Below, one piece after another: positions 21,199-31,577 of a stretch of 64,000 nucleotides of DNA. Origin of the DNA: Aristolochia californica (taxonomy: Eukaryota > Streptophyta > Magnoliopsida > Piperales > Aristolochiaceae); assembly GCA_029961685.1 (NCBI GenBank), contig JARWKL010000008.1, positions 36,675,144 through 36,739,143 on the forward strand, written 5' to 3'. The number at the start of each line of letters is the position of its first letter. Position 1 is the stretch's first letter. A program made the position numbers and the translations under genes. Under the pieces are notes generated by a model that saw only the letters and a program-made list of their open reading frames with translations, searched no databases and was not told the origin of the DNA.

Positions 21199-21542
21199 TG
21201 CTATGCACGCAATAACATTATTAAGTTATTTAGTGTCTAATTAATGGTTTTTCTTTAATTTACTTTATTTTATTTCATTTAAAGAATTAATAGGCCACCG
21301 GGACATTTTTATAATATTTCATCTTGAACCTTGTAAGGGTGAACCCTATTTAAGTGGTAACAGTAATGAGAAAATGTATGCATTGATTTAGAGTAAACAA
21401 GGGTTTTGAGTTCTCCTTAATGAGCTCAGGGGTGTGCACTCTCCTCAAAGAACTTAGGGTTTTCAAGCTTCCCTTCAGCTTGATTTTCGTCTTTCTCTTC
21501 TTCCTCCCTACGAATCGTTGTGTCAGATATGGGATAGTAATA
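21199..21542 (+). repeat. CapR-2 5' LTR
   Basis: Starts TGCTATGCACGC; the end has decayed to 'gggatagtaata' where 'gggaccgtaaca' is expected. A promoter-like 'ccctatttaagtgg' lies at about 21,343. Confidence 0.92.
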
Positions 21543-21544
21543 AC

Positions 21545-21556
21545 TGATATCAAAAC
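21545..21556 (+). promoter_or_regulatory. CapR-2 primer-binding site, decayed
   Basis: It reads TGATATCAAAAC where TGGTATCAGAGC is expected, at the same distance from the LTR as in CapR-1. It is recognisable by homology but three bases have changed. Confidence 0.7.
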
Positions 21557-21563
21557 GGGAACA

Positions 21564-21791
21564 ATGAGCGAATCTCCATCCCAAGAAAAATGGATTGCCA
21601 TGCACGATCTATTGGAAGAAATACGTGCAAGGTGTTTAGCATGGGAAGAAGCCTTGTGTGATAGAATGCGTGAATCTTCCATTAAATTTTCTGCAATTGA
21701 GAGGCATCTCGGTACTGCAAAAAAGAAGGTCATACGACCTAAACTCGCTCAAGCAAACGCAGTCACGGATGGGAAAAAAGGCCATGGCTAG
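21564..21791 (+). CDS. CapR-2 leader ORF (75 aa), unknown family
   Basis: The start ATG lies a few bases after the primer-binding site, at the same place as the ATG in CapR-1. The protein is 75 residues, charged, and probably helical (EKWIAMHDLLEEIRARCLAW, then IERHLG and KKKVIRP). No zinc knuckle or known gag motif is seen. In CapR-1 the same region is broken but keeps KKKVIRP. It may be the start of a longer ancestral gag-like ORF: downstream frames (21,904-22,276) stay partly open. Function unknown. Confidence 0.45.
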   Translation: MSESPSQEKWIAMHDLLEEIRARCLAWEEALCDRMRESSIKFSAIERHLGTAKKKVIRPKLAQANAVTDGKKGHG

Positions 21792-22300
21792 AAAAATCCA
21801 AAGGAATTCCCGCGGCGCAGTCCAGTGCCTGGACATCCAAAATTGGGGACAAAATTTTGAAATCAGAGGGGTATTCAGCACAACCCTCGTTGGTAAGGGT
21901 TGAGTGCGGAAAGCTTCGTCGGAAGAAATTGGAACCCTAAAATCGCTACCCAGAGAAGCTCAAGAAGCTTTTTCCCCAACTCTTCAAAAAGTTGTCAAGG
22001 TCCCTCATTCTGGCAGCCGACAAGGTGAGGAGAACATGGGAGAGAGGACGACAGGAGAAAGGGGAACCACAGTGGAAGACATGGGGTCGACAGCAGGAAG
22101 AGAAATCAAGACCTATGAGAGTCGACAAGGAGAAATTTTTGGGAAATTTTATGAAACGCCTTCAATTTTTATTACAAAATGCATCTCTCATGGGAGTGAT
22201 GGGGCTCAAAGGGGCTGAACAGCAGCAATGCTGCTCAAATTTTGGGGATGGGGGTTTTATGTTCCCTAAAGCATAGCAACAAAGCGATTACTCCAAATTT
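21792..22300 (+). pseudogene. CapR-2 continuation of leader region
   Basis: Frames are partly open but broken. The block MGVMGLKGAEQQQ at about 22,190-22,230 matches MGVKGLQGTEQQQ of CapR-1, so this is shared family sequence and not cargo. I do not recognise a protein family. Confidence 0.5.
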
Positions 22301-23099
22301 TTACGAAATTCCGATTTTTGGGTCTAAAATGCAAGATGGGAGTTTTGGGGGGATTCTGGGAATGGTAAAAAAAATTCATTTGGTGATTTATGTTTTTGTT
22401 GATGAGAACAGCACCAGTACGTCTGTTCTTTGTCAAATTGAAAACGTTGTGCTTAATATTTTGGGTGATATGTATGCTGCTCGGCCATTGTTCGTGTCAT
22501 TTCTTCAACCTAGTGTGAATTCTGGAAATGAGAGGGTAGCAAACGTGGGAAAAACTGGAGAGACTGCTGGGTTGAACAGTCTGCCGAATTTTCAACTAGT
22601 TGCAGCTATTGCAGTGCAGAAAGGGGCTCAAGTAGATAGATTGGTTGGAGCTAATCCAAAGGAGATGAAGAAAATGGAAGATGACGGGCAGTTGTTTGAT
22701 GAAATGCCTGGAAGAAAGGTGGAGAACTGGATTTCTATGCTTAGCAGTTTGGGTTTTCTGGAAATGGTGGAGAATATGCTATGGGGAATGATTTTTATTA
22801 CTGTTGAGGGGAAAAACCTCAAATTCTGGGCGGAGTCTGGATAGAGTATAAGAGTTTCAATTTTGCATGGGCATATTGATTTTGCGTCTAATCCATGGCC
22901 ATCAATTTCCAGTGGTGCACAAGAACTAGCAAACAATAATACACTGAGAGTAGCTCCTAGAGAGCGACTTGCTGCAATTCCAATTCTAATTAATATATGG
23001 GTCCACAACTCAGTGGTAGAGCACAGACAACCTGAACGTGTTCAAAACGATCTAAAGAACGGTGCTGAGAAACGTTTGGACTTATCCAAATGGACAGGT
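22301..23099 (+). pseudogene. CapR-2 cargo of mixed, mostly unknown origin
   Basis: An open stretch (22,242-22,844) includes DENSTSTSVLCQIENVVLNI, a run QLFDEMPGRKVENWISMLSS that resembles the PPR phrase FDEMPERDVVSWTSMISG, and a tail with FITVEGKNLKFW. The next open stretch (22,863-23,090) has SISSGAQELANNNTLRVAPR and HRQPERVQNDLKNGAEKRL. I do not recognise these apart from the PPR-like phrase. Confidence 0.4.
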
Positions 23100-23396
23100 A
23101 TGTTCAATTTACTAATTCATGCTCATAAAGAGTTGTTTTGTATTGTGGTCGAGCTGAGAGTGAATGGGGAGAGTGAGGTAAACTGTTTTGTCTATGGGGG
23201 TTGTGTTAAACATAATGCATAACCAAGAATTATTGATAAGGGGAAATGGGTTCATAGTTATATTCTTAAGAATGGAGTTTCCTAGAAGTCTTTACTAGGA
23301 AATTCTTTGTTGGATATGTATGTGCAATGTGGCAACATTGTTGATACTCATTGGGTATTTAATGAATTACCTGCCATTGATCTAGTCTCATGGACA
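23100..23396 (+). pseudogene. Captured fragment of a PLS-type pentatricopeptide (PPR) protein
   Basis: PPR proteins bind organelle RNAs. Readable blocks are CFVYGGCVKHNA, IDKGKWVHSYILKNGV, LLGNSLLDMYVQCGNIVDTH and WVFNELPAIDLVSWTS, the standard order of plant PLS repeats (ACA..G..VH.Y..K.G, N.L.DMY.KCG, A..VF.E.P..D.VSWTS). There are stops at about 23,220 and 23,284. It is fused directly to GRAS sequence after VSWTS. Confidence 0.87.
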
Positions 23397-23985
23397 TCAC
23401 AACAAGAGTCCCAGTCATATCCATCAAACCAACATCACTCACCAGACATTAATTACGGTTCACCTGTTAGTGGGTCTTGTGTTACTGAGGATGTACATGG
23501 TTTGCAGCACAAGCTAAGAGAATTAGAAACTATCATGTTGGGTCCTTATTCTAACATAGTTGACAGCTTTGAGAGCACCTCTCGTCGTCCTTCCCCAACA
23601 AGTGGAAACAGTTGTTGGAGATAATTAGAGGAGATCTAAGAGAGGCGTTTATTGCTTGTGGAAAAGTTGTCTCTGATAATGATATGGTTAGTGCAGATTG
23701 GTTGATGGCTGAATTAAGTCCGATGGTATATGCTTGAATGTCTTGTTGCAAGGTTGGCCTACTAAGGAAGTTTGATTTACAAAACACTAAAATGCAAGGA
23801 GACTAGTCGTCCTCCACATGTACGCATAACTGGTGTTGATGATTCTCAATCTGCCTATGCTCGAGGAGGTGGGCTCCACATTGTAGGACAGAGGCTGACA
23901 AGACTTGAAAATTCTTGCAATGTGCCTTTTGAATTCCATGTTGCAGCCATGCCAGGATGTGAAGTTGAATTCGCGCATTAGCGTG
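23397..23985 (+). pseudogene. Captured fragment of a GRAS transcription factor (PAT1/SCL group)
   Basis: GRAS proteins are plant transcriptional regulators; the PAT1 group acts in light and stress signalling. The N-terminal part is recognisable: INYGSPVSGSCVTED, then LQHKLRELETIMLGP. After frameshifts it continues with the leucine-rich region (VSDNDMV-like, WLMAEL, YMLE.LVARLA, IYKTLKCKE), and then joins directly to the VHIID-proximal block RPPHVRITGVDDSQSAYARG, GLHIVGQRLTRL and CNVPFEFH. Roughly 80-100 residues between KCKE and PPHVRITG, including the VHIID motif, are missing. The C-terminal PFYRE and SAW parts are absent. Confidence 0.88.
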
Positions 23986-24250
23986 TTCCACCTGAAGCGG
24001 CTCATGGGTTCTTCAACAAAATGATGTTTGTTGTGCCAGTACAAAACACAGTGCTGCCAGACAGCCAAGGACACAGTGTTGTTGTGGTACTGCAGAAAAA
24101 TTTGCTGCTAGACAGCCAAGGACACAGTGTTGTTGTGGTAGTGCAAAAAATATTGTTGTTAGACAACCAGAAACTAGTGGCAGTGCATAATGAAATAGGT
24201 GTTGTTAATTTTGAAATCAAGATAACTTTTTGGCTGTAATTGAGCAGATG
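23986..24250 (+). pseudogene. CapR-2 cargo with a 51 bp tandem repeat
   Basis: An open frame with a 17-residue unit LPDSQGHSVVVVLQKNL repeated. The DNA unit of 51 bp starts at 24,060, 24,111 and (partial) 24,162. The family is unknown. The repeat is nearly perfect between the first two copies, so the duplication is younger than most of the decay. Confidence 0.6.
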
Positions 24251-24640
24251 CTCCAGATTTGTTTTTGGCCTTTGACAACCTTAGTTTGGGTTTGGATAGT
24301 CATGGATCCTTAGAAGAAGTTGTTGTTTTTGCAGCACATGGGTTATACAGATATCCACCTCTTGTTGGTGGTGATGTAGCCTGCAAGATCTGTGTTGGCA
24401 TGCTCAAAGGGATTCATCCTAGTGTTGGGTGTAGGTTTTCAATAGTGCCAATTGATAAGGGAGGTGTCGCCGAAATTTTGTATGTTGTCTAAATAAATAA
24501 TCTGGGTACTGCCACAGGAACATTAGAGGCTACAATAAATTTATTTTTCAACACTGCACACTATTCCAACAGTATTGAAGTGGCCAGTGAGTGGGCTCTG
24601 TGTGGTTCCAGTCTCTCTCTTGTAACAAAATAGCAATATG
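24251..24640 (+). pseudogene. CapR-2 cargo module, unidentified host-like protein
   Basis: An open stretch of about 77 codons: FLAFDNLSLGLDSHGSLEEV, FAAHGLYRYPPLVGGDVACK, CVGMLKGIHPSVGCRF and VPIDKGGVAEILYVV. A stop follows, and the same frame continues INNLGTATGTLEATINLFF. It reads like a real, conserved plant protein, but I cannot name the family. Confidence 0.5.
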
Positions 24641-25235
24641 AGCTACTGTCTTCCGATAGATGCTAGTGATAAAGAACAGCTACAGGTAACTTACATGGGT
24701 TTGTTCAGCATGTTGCTAAGTGCTTGCACTCAAGGTATTTTAGTAAAGAATGTTGGGCAATTTTCTGTACAAGGACTGCTTCCAAATATTGCAAACGATG
24801 CCTATGGGGTGGTTGTTCATAGTCGAGCAGGTCAGTCCCAGCATATGCCAACTAAAGAGGCCTTTGGGTTCTTCAAAAATATGAGGTCTGTAGGTGTTAA
24901 TCTAGAGGGTGTTGTTATTCTTTCAGTCATCTCCACTTCTACCCAGTTGAAGGACTTCGATAGTGGAATGTGGATTATTGACTTGGTTCATATAAACCAT
25001 ATTCCTATGAGTAGCAATTTAATAGTGACAATGATTACCAGGTATGCCAAATATGCATCAATCAATGATGTTTCGTCTATTTTTGGTAGCAGGGACCAGC
25101 AAGTTACTACCGGGATTGAATGCTCTCTTTGTTGATTACTGCCATTTGGGAAACCTTACCAGTGCTCGCTCAATCTTTTCTCAAAGGGACAAGAAGAATA
25201 ACCTGATCTCTGCCTTGTGTTGGAATTTTTGTGGA
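24641..25235 (+). pseudogene. Second captured PPR fragment
   Basis: Readable PPR phrases: EAFGFFKNMRSVGVNLEGVV, LSVISTSTQLKDFDSGMWI, MSSNLIVTMITRYAKYASIN, SIFGSRDQQ, then after a frameshift DYCHLGNLTSARSIFSQ. The conserved ACTQL, IHG and MYAKC positions are changed (STSTQL, IIDL, RYAKY). It may come from the same gene as the fragment at 23,100-23,396 or from another. Confidence 0.8.
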
Positions 25236-25515
25236 GCCATAGCAACATTGTATGCACAGTCAAGTGAAGAACCATTGGATGACCTTGGGCAGCCAGCCCG
25301 TAATTAGGAATCAGCTCAATCCGATTACTGAGGTTATCAGGGACATGCTGCATTTTGCCCATGAGGCAACCATTGGGGCAGATCACAGGGTTGTTAATGT
25401 CGAAGCAGAAGCTGCCAGTTTGGAGCAGATGATGGTTCAACTTGTTGTTTGGTTGCTTATCCGTATTGGGGTGTGCTACAACAAGTGACACGGGCAATGT
25501 CGAAAAAAAAAATTT
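25236..25515 (+). pseudogene. CapR-2 cargo module, unidentified
   Basis: Open for 78 codons (25,252-25,488) with SQPVIRNQLNPITEVIRDML and VVNVEAEAASLEQMMVQLVV. I do not recognise it. Confidence 0.35.
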
Positions 25516-25680
25516 CTTCTCGGGTGGAATGCACCAGTTTTTTAGTTCAGAGGGCTGACATAGATACCGCGGATGCTACTTGGGAACAGGTTGAGACGTC
25601 GGCAAGCAGACCCTATCGACAACCCTGAGGACAACTTTCTTTAGGGAGGATAGTGGGGGGAGGGGAGGGATTGGGGGTTG
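25516..25680 (+). pseudogene. CapR-2 residual gypsy pol tail and polypurine tract
   Basis: It encodes LVQRADIDTADATWEQVET, the usual C-terminal phrase of plant gypsy polyproteins, followed by a purine run 'ggaggatagtggggggaggggagggattggggg'. It aligns in DNA with the tail of CapR-1 (3335-3458). In the intact CapR-2 the purine run lay next to the 3' LTR; gypsy C now separates them. Confidence 0.8.
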
Positions 25681-25684
25681 TAAT

Positions 25685-27145
25685 TTTTTAGGGCTCAATA
25701 GCACACCGAGTCACCCAAAGGAGGAGGTAATGACACTTTGAGTTTATTCCTGTAAAATTTCATATTTTATATTGTTTAAGAATATTTTTTTTATTAATTA
25801 TGTAATGAGCAAGGACGTAGGGGCAGAATTGTCAGTTTTAGCCCTAAAACACTTATGACGTCAAACCCTATTTATAGGGTAGATAAATAGAGAAAAGGCA
25901 AGTATTTAATTAGGTTCAACAGGTTTTGGAGCTCTCCTTGATGAGCTCTAGGGTTGGGAGGTCTCCTTGACGTGCTCCACGTATGGTTCTCTTGATTTGA
26001 GTTTTTATTTCTTCTTTCTTTGAATTCTGGTTTGCGTTGAGATTATCCAAGATAAGGGAGAGGGACTTGGGTTACTATTTTCCAAGTTCAAGGAGGGGCT
26101 TTAGCCTCTTCCACGTTTACAACAACAAGAGGAAATAATTCTTCCTCAATCCGAGCAAGAAAAGGGAAGTCTTGAGTCCCTAATCGAGTAGCACATCTAA
26201 AAGAGGCAGCTTTAACCTCTAAGCGAGTAAGGAGGGTTAGGAAGTCCCGATCTCTCCTATGTGGGAAGCAGCAACCTTTCAAGAGGGTCCCTACCCTCTT
26301 AGGCGTGGCCCTTCCTGGCCGAGAACAACAAGAGAAGTATTTTATTTACCGGGGGGGAGGGGGAGGACTCTATTGCTCATTGAGTTTATTCCTATTAAAT
26401 TTTATATTTTATATTGCTTTAAGTATATTTTTTCATTAATCATGTAACGAGCAAGGACGCAAGGGCAAAATTATCAGTTTTATTCCTAAAACACTTATGA
26501 TGTCAAACCCTATTTAGAGGGTAGAGAAATAGAGAAAAGGCAAGTATTGAATTAGGTTCAACAGGGTTTGGAGTTCTCCTTGATGAGCTCTAGGTTTGGG
26601 AGGTCTCCTTGACGAGCTCCAGGTATGGTACTCTCTCTTTGAATTTTGGTTTGCATTGAGATTATCCAAGAAAAGGGAGAGGGACTTGGGTTACTATTTT
26701 CTGAGTTCAAGGAGAGGCTTTAGCCTCTTCCACATTTAAAGCAGCAAGAGGGAATAATTCTCCCTCAATCCGAGCAAGAAAAGGGAAGTCTTGGGTCCCT
26801 AATCAAGCAACACATCTAAAAGAGTCATCTTTAGCCTCTAACCGAGTAAGGGAGGGTTAGGAAGTTCAAATCTCTCCTACGTGGGCAGCAACAACCTTTC
26901 TAGAGGGTCCCTACTCTCTTAGGCCTAAGCAACAAAAAGGGATTAGTCCTTCCTGGCCGAGAACAACAAGAGAAGTATTTTATTTACGTAGAAGACTAAG
27001 AAAAGGAAACTCCTTTTCAATCCTATCGAGAACATGCAAAGAAAGGAGGTTGTTTTATTTATTACCAAGACCAAGAACCCTAATACAGTGCTGGATTCAC
27101 AATTACCTCACTGAGTTATTAGATCCATGGCTAGGGACCATAACA
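25685..27145 (+). repeat. Gypsy C 5' LTR with partial tandem duplication
   Basis: The first copy (25,685 to about 26,350) stops inside the LTR at 'gtattttatttacc'. A purine run 'gggggggagggggagg' follows, then a second LTR from about 26,370 ('tattgctcattgagttt') to 27,145, lacking about the first 43 bp. The purine run resembles the polypurine tract next to the 3' LTR (31,550-31,575). Confidence 0.85.
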
Positions 27146-27148
27146 ATG

Positions 27149-27160
27149 TGGTATCAGAGC
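27149..27160 (+). promoter_or_regulatory. Gypsy C primer-binding site (initiator tRNA-Met)
   Basis: TGGTATCAGAGC three bases after the 5' LTR end. Confidence 0.92.
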
Positions 27161-28240
27161 AGGGTAACACAGTGAATAACAACATTAATGAGTTAAAGGA
27201 ATCGGTGCTTAGTGTTCAACAAGCACAGACAGAGATTGACAGAAATATTGTTGTAATGATAGAGCAGATAGTACAAATTCTAGATAAGAATATTCAAATT
27301 GAGAGACCTTTTGGGATGATGGGAATTATGACGATTGGAAGGAACTCAATTCCAGAAGAAAGAGGAGAGGACAATTCGCACAATAGAGGGGGAGATCAGT
27401 TTGCTGGGTGCACTAGTTTTCTTGGCCAGATTGGAAACTTCAACCAGGGAGGAGGCACCGTAGCAAGGTATACAAAACTTGATTTTCCTACTTTTAATGG
27501 GTCAGAAGACCCTTTGATTTGGTTACATAGGTGCGGAAAAAAAATTTATCCATCAAAGAACAACAACTAATGATATGGTAAGGCTGGCCATTTTCCACTT
27601 GCTTGGGGAAGCACAACTTTGGTTTCATCAAGTTGAGTCGGATAGATAAGTTCTGGATTGGGAAGAGTTTAAAGAATTATGCACTATACGATAGGGGGAT
27701 TTGGTGTTGTTACGACAAATTAGTCCAATGGAGCTCTATCAAAAATAGTTCCAGGAAAAATTGGCAAGAGCTAGCTGAATGGTTCGCTTAGACTAGCAGG
27801 TCAATTTATTTACAACGGGTCTTAATGAGTCATTACAGTTAGAGGTGGAGCTACATGCACCTACTGACTTAGTTTGAGCAATGAATCTAGCTCACACATT
27901 GGAACTTCGACAGAAAGTTCAAAACAGGAGGTCAATTTGGCAAGGGGACCTGAACACTTCCACTAGCTGGCATGGGACGCGCAACAGTAATACTCAACTA
28001 GCTTCTCAGGCAGGGTACCAAGTCAGAAATTATCCCAATATTAATCCTATAGTAGATACACGGCCCAACAACCAACCCGCCCAGTATATTCAGAAATTAA
28101 CTAGTGGGGAGATGGCGGAGGGTAGAGCAAAGAACTTATGTTACAATTGTGATGAAACATACAGGGCAGGCCATCAGTGTAAACGGTTATTTTTGTTAGA
28201 GATCGATGAAATCACAAAAGATATCACTTAACCACTACAG
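27161..28240 (+). pseudogene. Gypsy C gag
   Basis: The N-terminal part has a coiled-coil-like run (NINELKESVLSVQQAQTEID). The phrase TKLDFPTFNGSEDPLIWL is the typical start of plant gypsy gag. After frameshifts, a zinc knuckle CYNCDETYRAGHQC lies at about 28,140-28,180. A possible ATG at 27,127 falls inside the LTR end. Confidence 0.88.
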
Positions 28241-28309
28241 ATCGATACTACTAAGGAGGATCCACCAGAAACCTCTCTACATGCCATTACAGGACAGAAA
28301 TCCGCAAAA

Positions 28310-28600
28310 ATAATGCAAGTCCACACTCGAGTGATGGACCAGGACATTCTCGGCCTTGTGGATTCAAGAAGTACACATAATTTTCTCAGTTTGACCGCTT
28401 TTCAACACATTCAACTACAGATACTTCCATACTCAACAACAATTGTTTCAGTTGCCAATGGAGAAAAAATTCCTAGTTACGGCATTAGTAGAAAAGTTAA
28501 GTTCTCAATCGGTACAACTTTCTTTCATTCTGATTTTTTTGTCATACCTCTAGCTGGGTTCGATATGGTTTTGGGTATTAAATAGCCGCAAACACTCGGC
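28310..28600 (+). pseudogene. Gypsy C aspartic protease
   Basis: The active-site phrase reads LVDSRSTHNFLS; the DSG glycine is arginine. VANGEKIPSYG and PLAGFDMVLGIK follow, the latter close to the usual DVVLGMQWL end. Open for 90 codons. A stop precedes reverse transcriptase. Confidence 0.88.
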
Positions 28601-28849
28601 CCTATTTTATGGAATTTTACTACTTTAACTATGAGTTTTTCAATGGACGGACAACAAGTATTATTACAGGGCAGTCATGTGGACAAGGACCATCATATTC
28701 ATACGATTCACTCACAGAATAATCCGGATAACAACAAAGATAAAGATAACAACATAGATAATCTTTCGGATGAATTCTCAGACTTGTTCCAAGATCCCTT
28801 GGGGCTGCTTCCCTTGAGGCATTGTGACCATCGGATATGTTTAAAATAG

Positions 28850-29990
28850 GGATTAGAAGTGGTGGTCGTTCAACCTTATCAGTACCCACATCTCCAGAAA
28901 GACAAAATTGAACGATAGTGACAAACAATGATATAGCAAGGTCTTATTCGCAGCAGTCGTTCCCCATTCTCATCACCAATCCTCCTCGTAAAGAAACATG
29001 ATGGTACATGTCATTTCTATGTTGATTATCGGGAATTGAATACCCAAAATGTGAAAAATAAGTTCCCTTTTCAGGTGGTGGAGGAGATTTTAGATGAATT
29101 GTACGGTTCTCATATATTCACCAAATTGGACCTGCGCCCAAGATTTCGTCAGGTTCGTATGCACCTAGACGACATCCAGAAAATGGTTTTTCTCAGTCAT
29201 CATGGCCACTTTGAATTTGTGGTCATACCATTCGGGTTATACAATGCCCCATCCACATTCCAGGAATTAATGAATGAGGTATTCCGCAACTATCTTCATA
29301 AATTTGTACTTGTTTTCTTTGATGACATACTCATTTACAGCCAGTCTAGACATCAGTATTTAGAGCATTTACGATTGGTATTTGAACTAATGTGTGCCCA
29401 TCAATTATATATAAATAAATCGAAATGCTCATTTGGGACATCACATGTGGCCTATCTTGGCCATATTATTTCACAGGATGGAGTCACAGTGGATTCCAAG
29501 AAAATCCAGGCTATTGCGGATTGACCGCAACCGATGAATACCTCGGATTTGAGAGGGTTTTTGGGATTGGTAGGTTATTACAGGAAATTTATCCAAAACT
29601 ATGGACCGATTGCAACACCATTGAGATACCTCCTCAAGAAAAATTCTTTTATTTGGAATGAACAGGCTACTCAGTCATTTTCCAATCTCAAATTAGCTCT
29701 TGCATCCGCACCAGTTCTGCAACTTCCCAATTTTGAGGAGTTATTTGAGGTCGAGTGTGACGCATTAGGTGGGGGCATTGGGGCCCTTCTACAACAACAC
29801 TTTCACCCTATTGCATATTTCAGCCGCCAACTGGCAGTACGACATCACAAATTGCCAGCATATGAATGGGAGTTAATCGGGTTGGCCAAAGTTGTCCAAC
29901 ATTGGTGCCCGTATTTATGGGGTCATGCATTTCTTATTCGGACTAATCATTTCTAGATTAAATATTTGCTGGAGCACCGCCTAATGACTT
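28850..29990 (+). pseudogene. Gypsy C reverse transcriptase and RNase H
   Basis: Reverse transcriptase: HIFTKLDLRPRFRQVRM, PFGLYNAPSTFQELMN and the catalytic block VFFDDILIYS. A stop at about 29,522 separates MNTSDLRGFLGLVGYYRKFI. RNase H: FEVECDALGGGIGALLQQ, HPIAYFSRQL, YEWELIGLAKVVQHW; the DAS motif is DAL, so the catalytic region is altered. Confidence 0.92.
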
Positions 29991-29999
29991 CTCCTCAAC

Positions 30000-31577
30000 A
30001 ACAATGGATAAGTAAATTTTTGGGATTCGACTTTACAGTAGAATACCACGTCGGCAGATTACACAAGGCGGCCGATGCCTTGTCCTGACGTTTGGAGACC
30101 CCACCACTTCTATATGCTATCAACCAGCCTCGTTTTCTTCTTTAAGACTTGGTGAAGGAGGAAAATGGCAACAATCCAGTTCTTCTCGATATGCTCAAGA
30201 AAATCACAGAAGGGGCCATGGACTCTAGATGGACCATTCAGGACTCTCTTATTTATTATCACTCGCACTTATATATCCTACACACTTCAGATTTGGTTTC
30301 AGCCATCATTTCAGCATACCATGACAGTACTCATGAAGACATCCAAAAAATCTTGCATCGCATTTATGCGGATTTCTATTGGCAGGGTATGAAGACCTCT
30401 ATTGCAACATATGTAACATCCTGTCAAGTTTGTCAATGTAACAAAGCCGAACACTTAAGTCCAGCGGGTCTCTTGCAACCTTTGGCACATCCTACATAGG
30501 TGTGCGCCGATATTTCTATGGACTTCATCGAAGCTCATCCACAATCTTCCGGCAAGTTGATATTATTTGTGGTGGTAGATCGATTCTTCAAATATGCTTA
30601 CTTCATACCCATGGCTCACCCATATACAGTATCTAGAGTGGCACAAATATTTCTCAAGCATATTGTTCATTTACATGGTATTCCAGAATCAATTATTAGT
30701 GATCGGGATGCGGTTTTCACCAGCACTTTTTGGCTTGGACTATTTCATCTTTGTGGCACCAAGTTGAAGTTCTCATCATCATATCATCCTCAAATAGACG
30801 GACAAACAGAGGTTGTTAACCGCACTATGGAAATGTATCTCCGATGTCTTGTGGGCGATCATCCTAAAACCTAGGTGCAATGGCTACCGTGGGTGGAAAA
30901 CAATTACAACACCTCCTTCCACACAACTTTACAATCTACTCCCTTTAGTGTTCTCTATGGCAGAGATCCACCTCGGCTTCTATCGTATACTCGGGGTTCC
31001 ACTCGCGTGGACTCTATCGATCACGCACTTATGGAATGGGACCAGGTGCTACAAAATATTTCAGATCACCTTCTAAAAGCACAAGTTCGTATGAAGGACT
31101 TCTACGACAAGGGACACTGGGATATTGAATACAAGGAAGGTGACTATGTCTGGTTATGACTCCACTCATTCTGTCAACACTCACTAGTGAGCCAACAACG
31201 TCATAAACTCTCCCCAAAAAACTTTGGCCCTTTTGCTATTATTCGATATATCAGGCTAGTAGCCTATCAATTGCAACTTTTCACAACGGCTAAACTGCAT
31301 GATGTGTTCCATGTTTCATTACTTAAACCCTTTAAAGGTCCACCTCCATCAGCAATTCTGTCTCTTCCTCCAATGGACTATGGACAAGTTATTCTTACTC
31401 CAGCTACGGTATTGCGGGCCCATCATATTGATGACCAATGAGAGATTCTTGTACTGTGGAAGGACACCGAAAAGGAAGATGCGACATGGGAATAGCTAGC
31501 CAACTTCCAGTAGGTTTACCCTTCTTACAAACTTGAGGGCAAACTATTTCTCCATGGGGTGGGAGGGGGGGCACTGA
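30000..31577 (+). pseudogene. Gypsy C integrase and C-terminal tail
   Basis: HHCC zinc region: YHDSTHEDIQKILHRI and SCQVCQCNKAEH. Core: ISMDFIEAHPQSSGK, VVVDRFFKYAYFIP, IISDRDAVFTSTFW and SSYHPQIDGQTEVVNR, so the three acidic positions are recognisable. The downstream phrases FSVLYGRDPPRL, FHVSLLKPF and LVLWKDTEKEDATWE are typical of plant gypsy elements. In-frame stops occur at about 30,497, 30,873 and 31,157. The polypurine tract (tggggtgggaggggggg) precedes the 3' LTR. Confidence 0.92.

Noticed and set aside
25685..26350. An independent solo LTR left of gypsy C
   Set aside because: The gtaat duplication lies left of this copy and right of the 3' LTR, so it belongs to C. There is no duplication between the two LTR copies.
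27161..31577. An endogenous pararetrovirus
   Set aside because: LTRs, target duplications and the order protease, reverse transcriptase, RNase H, integrase identify a Ty3/gypsy retrotransposon; no movement or coat protein is seen.
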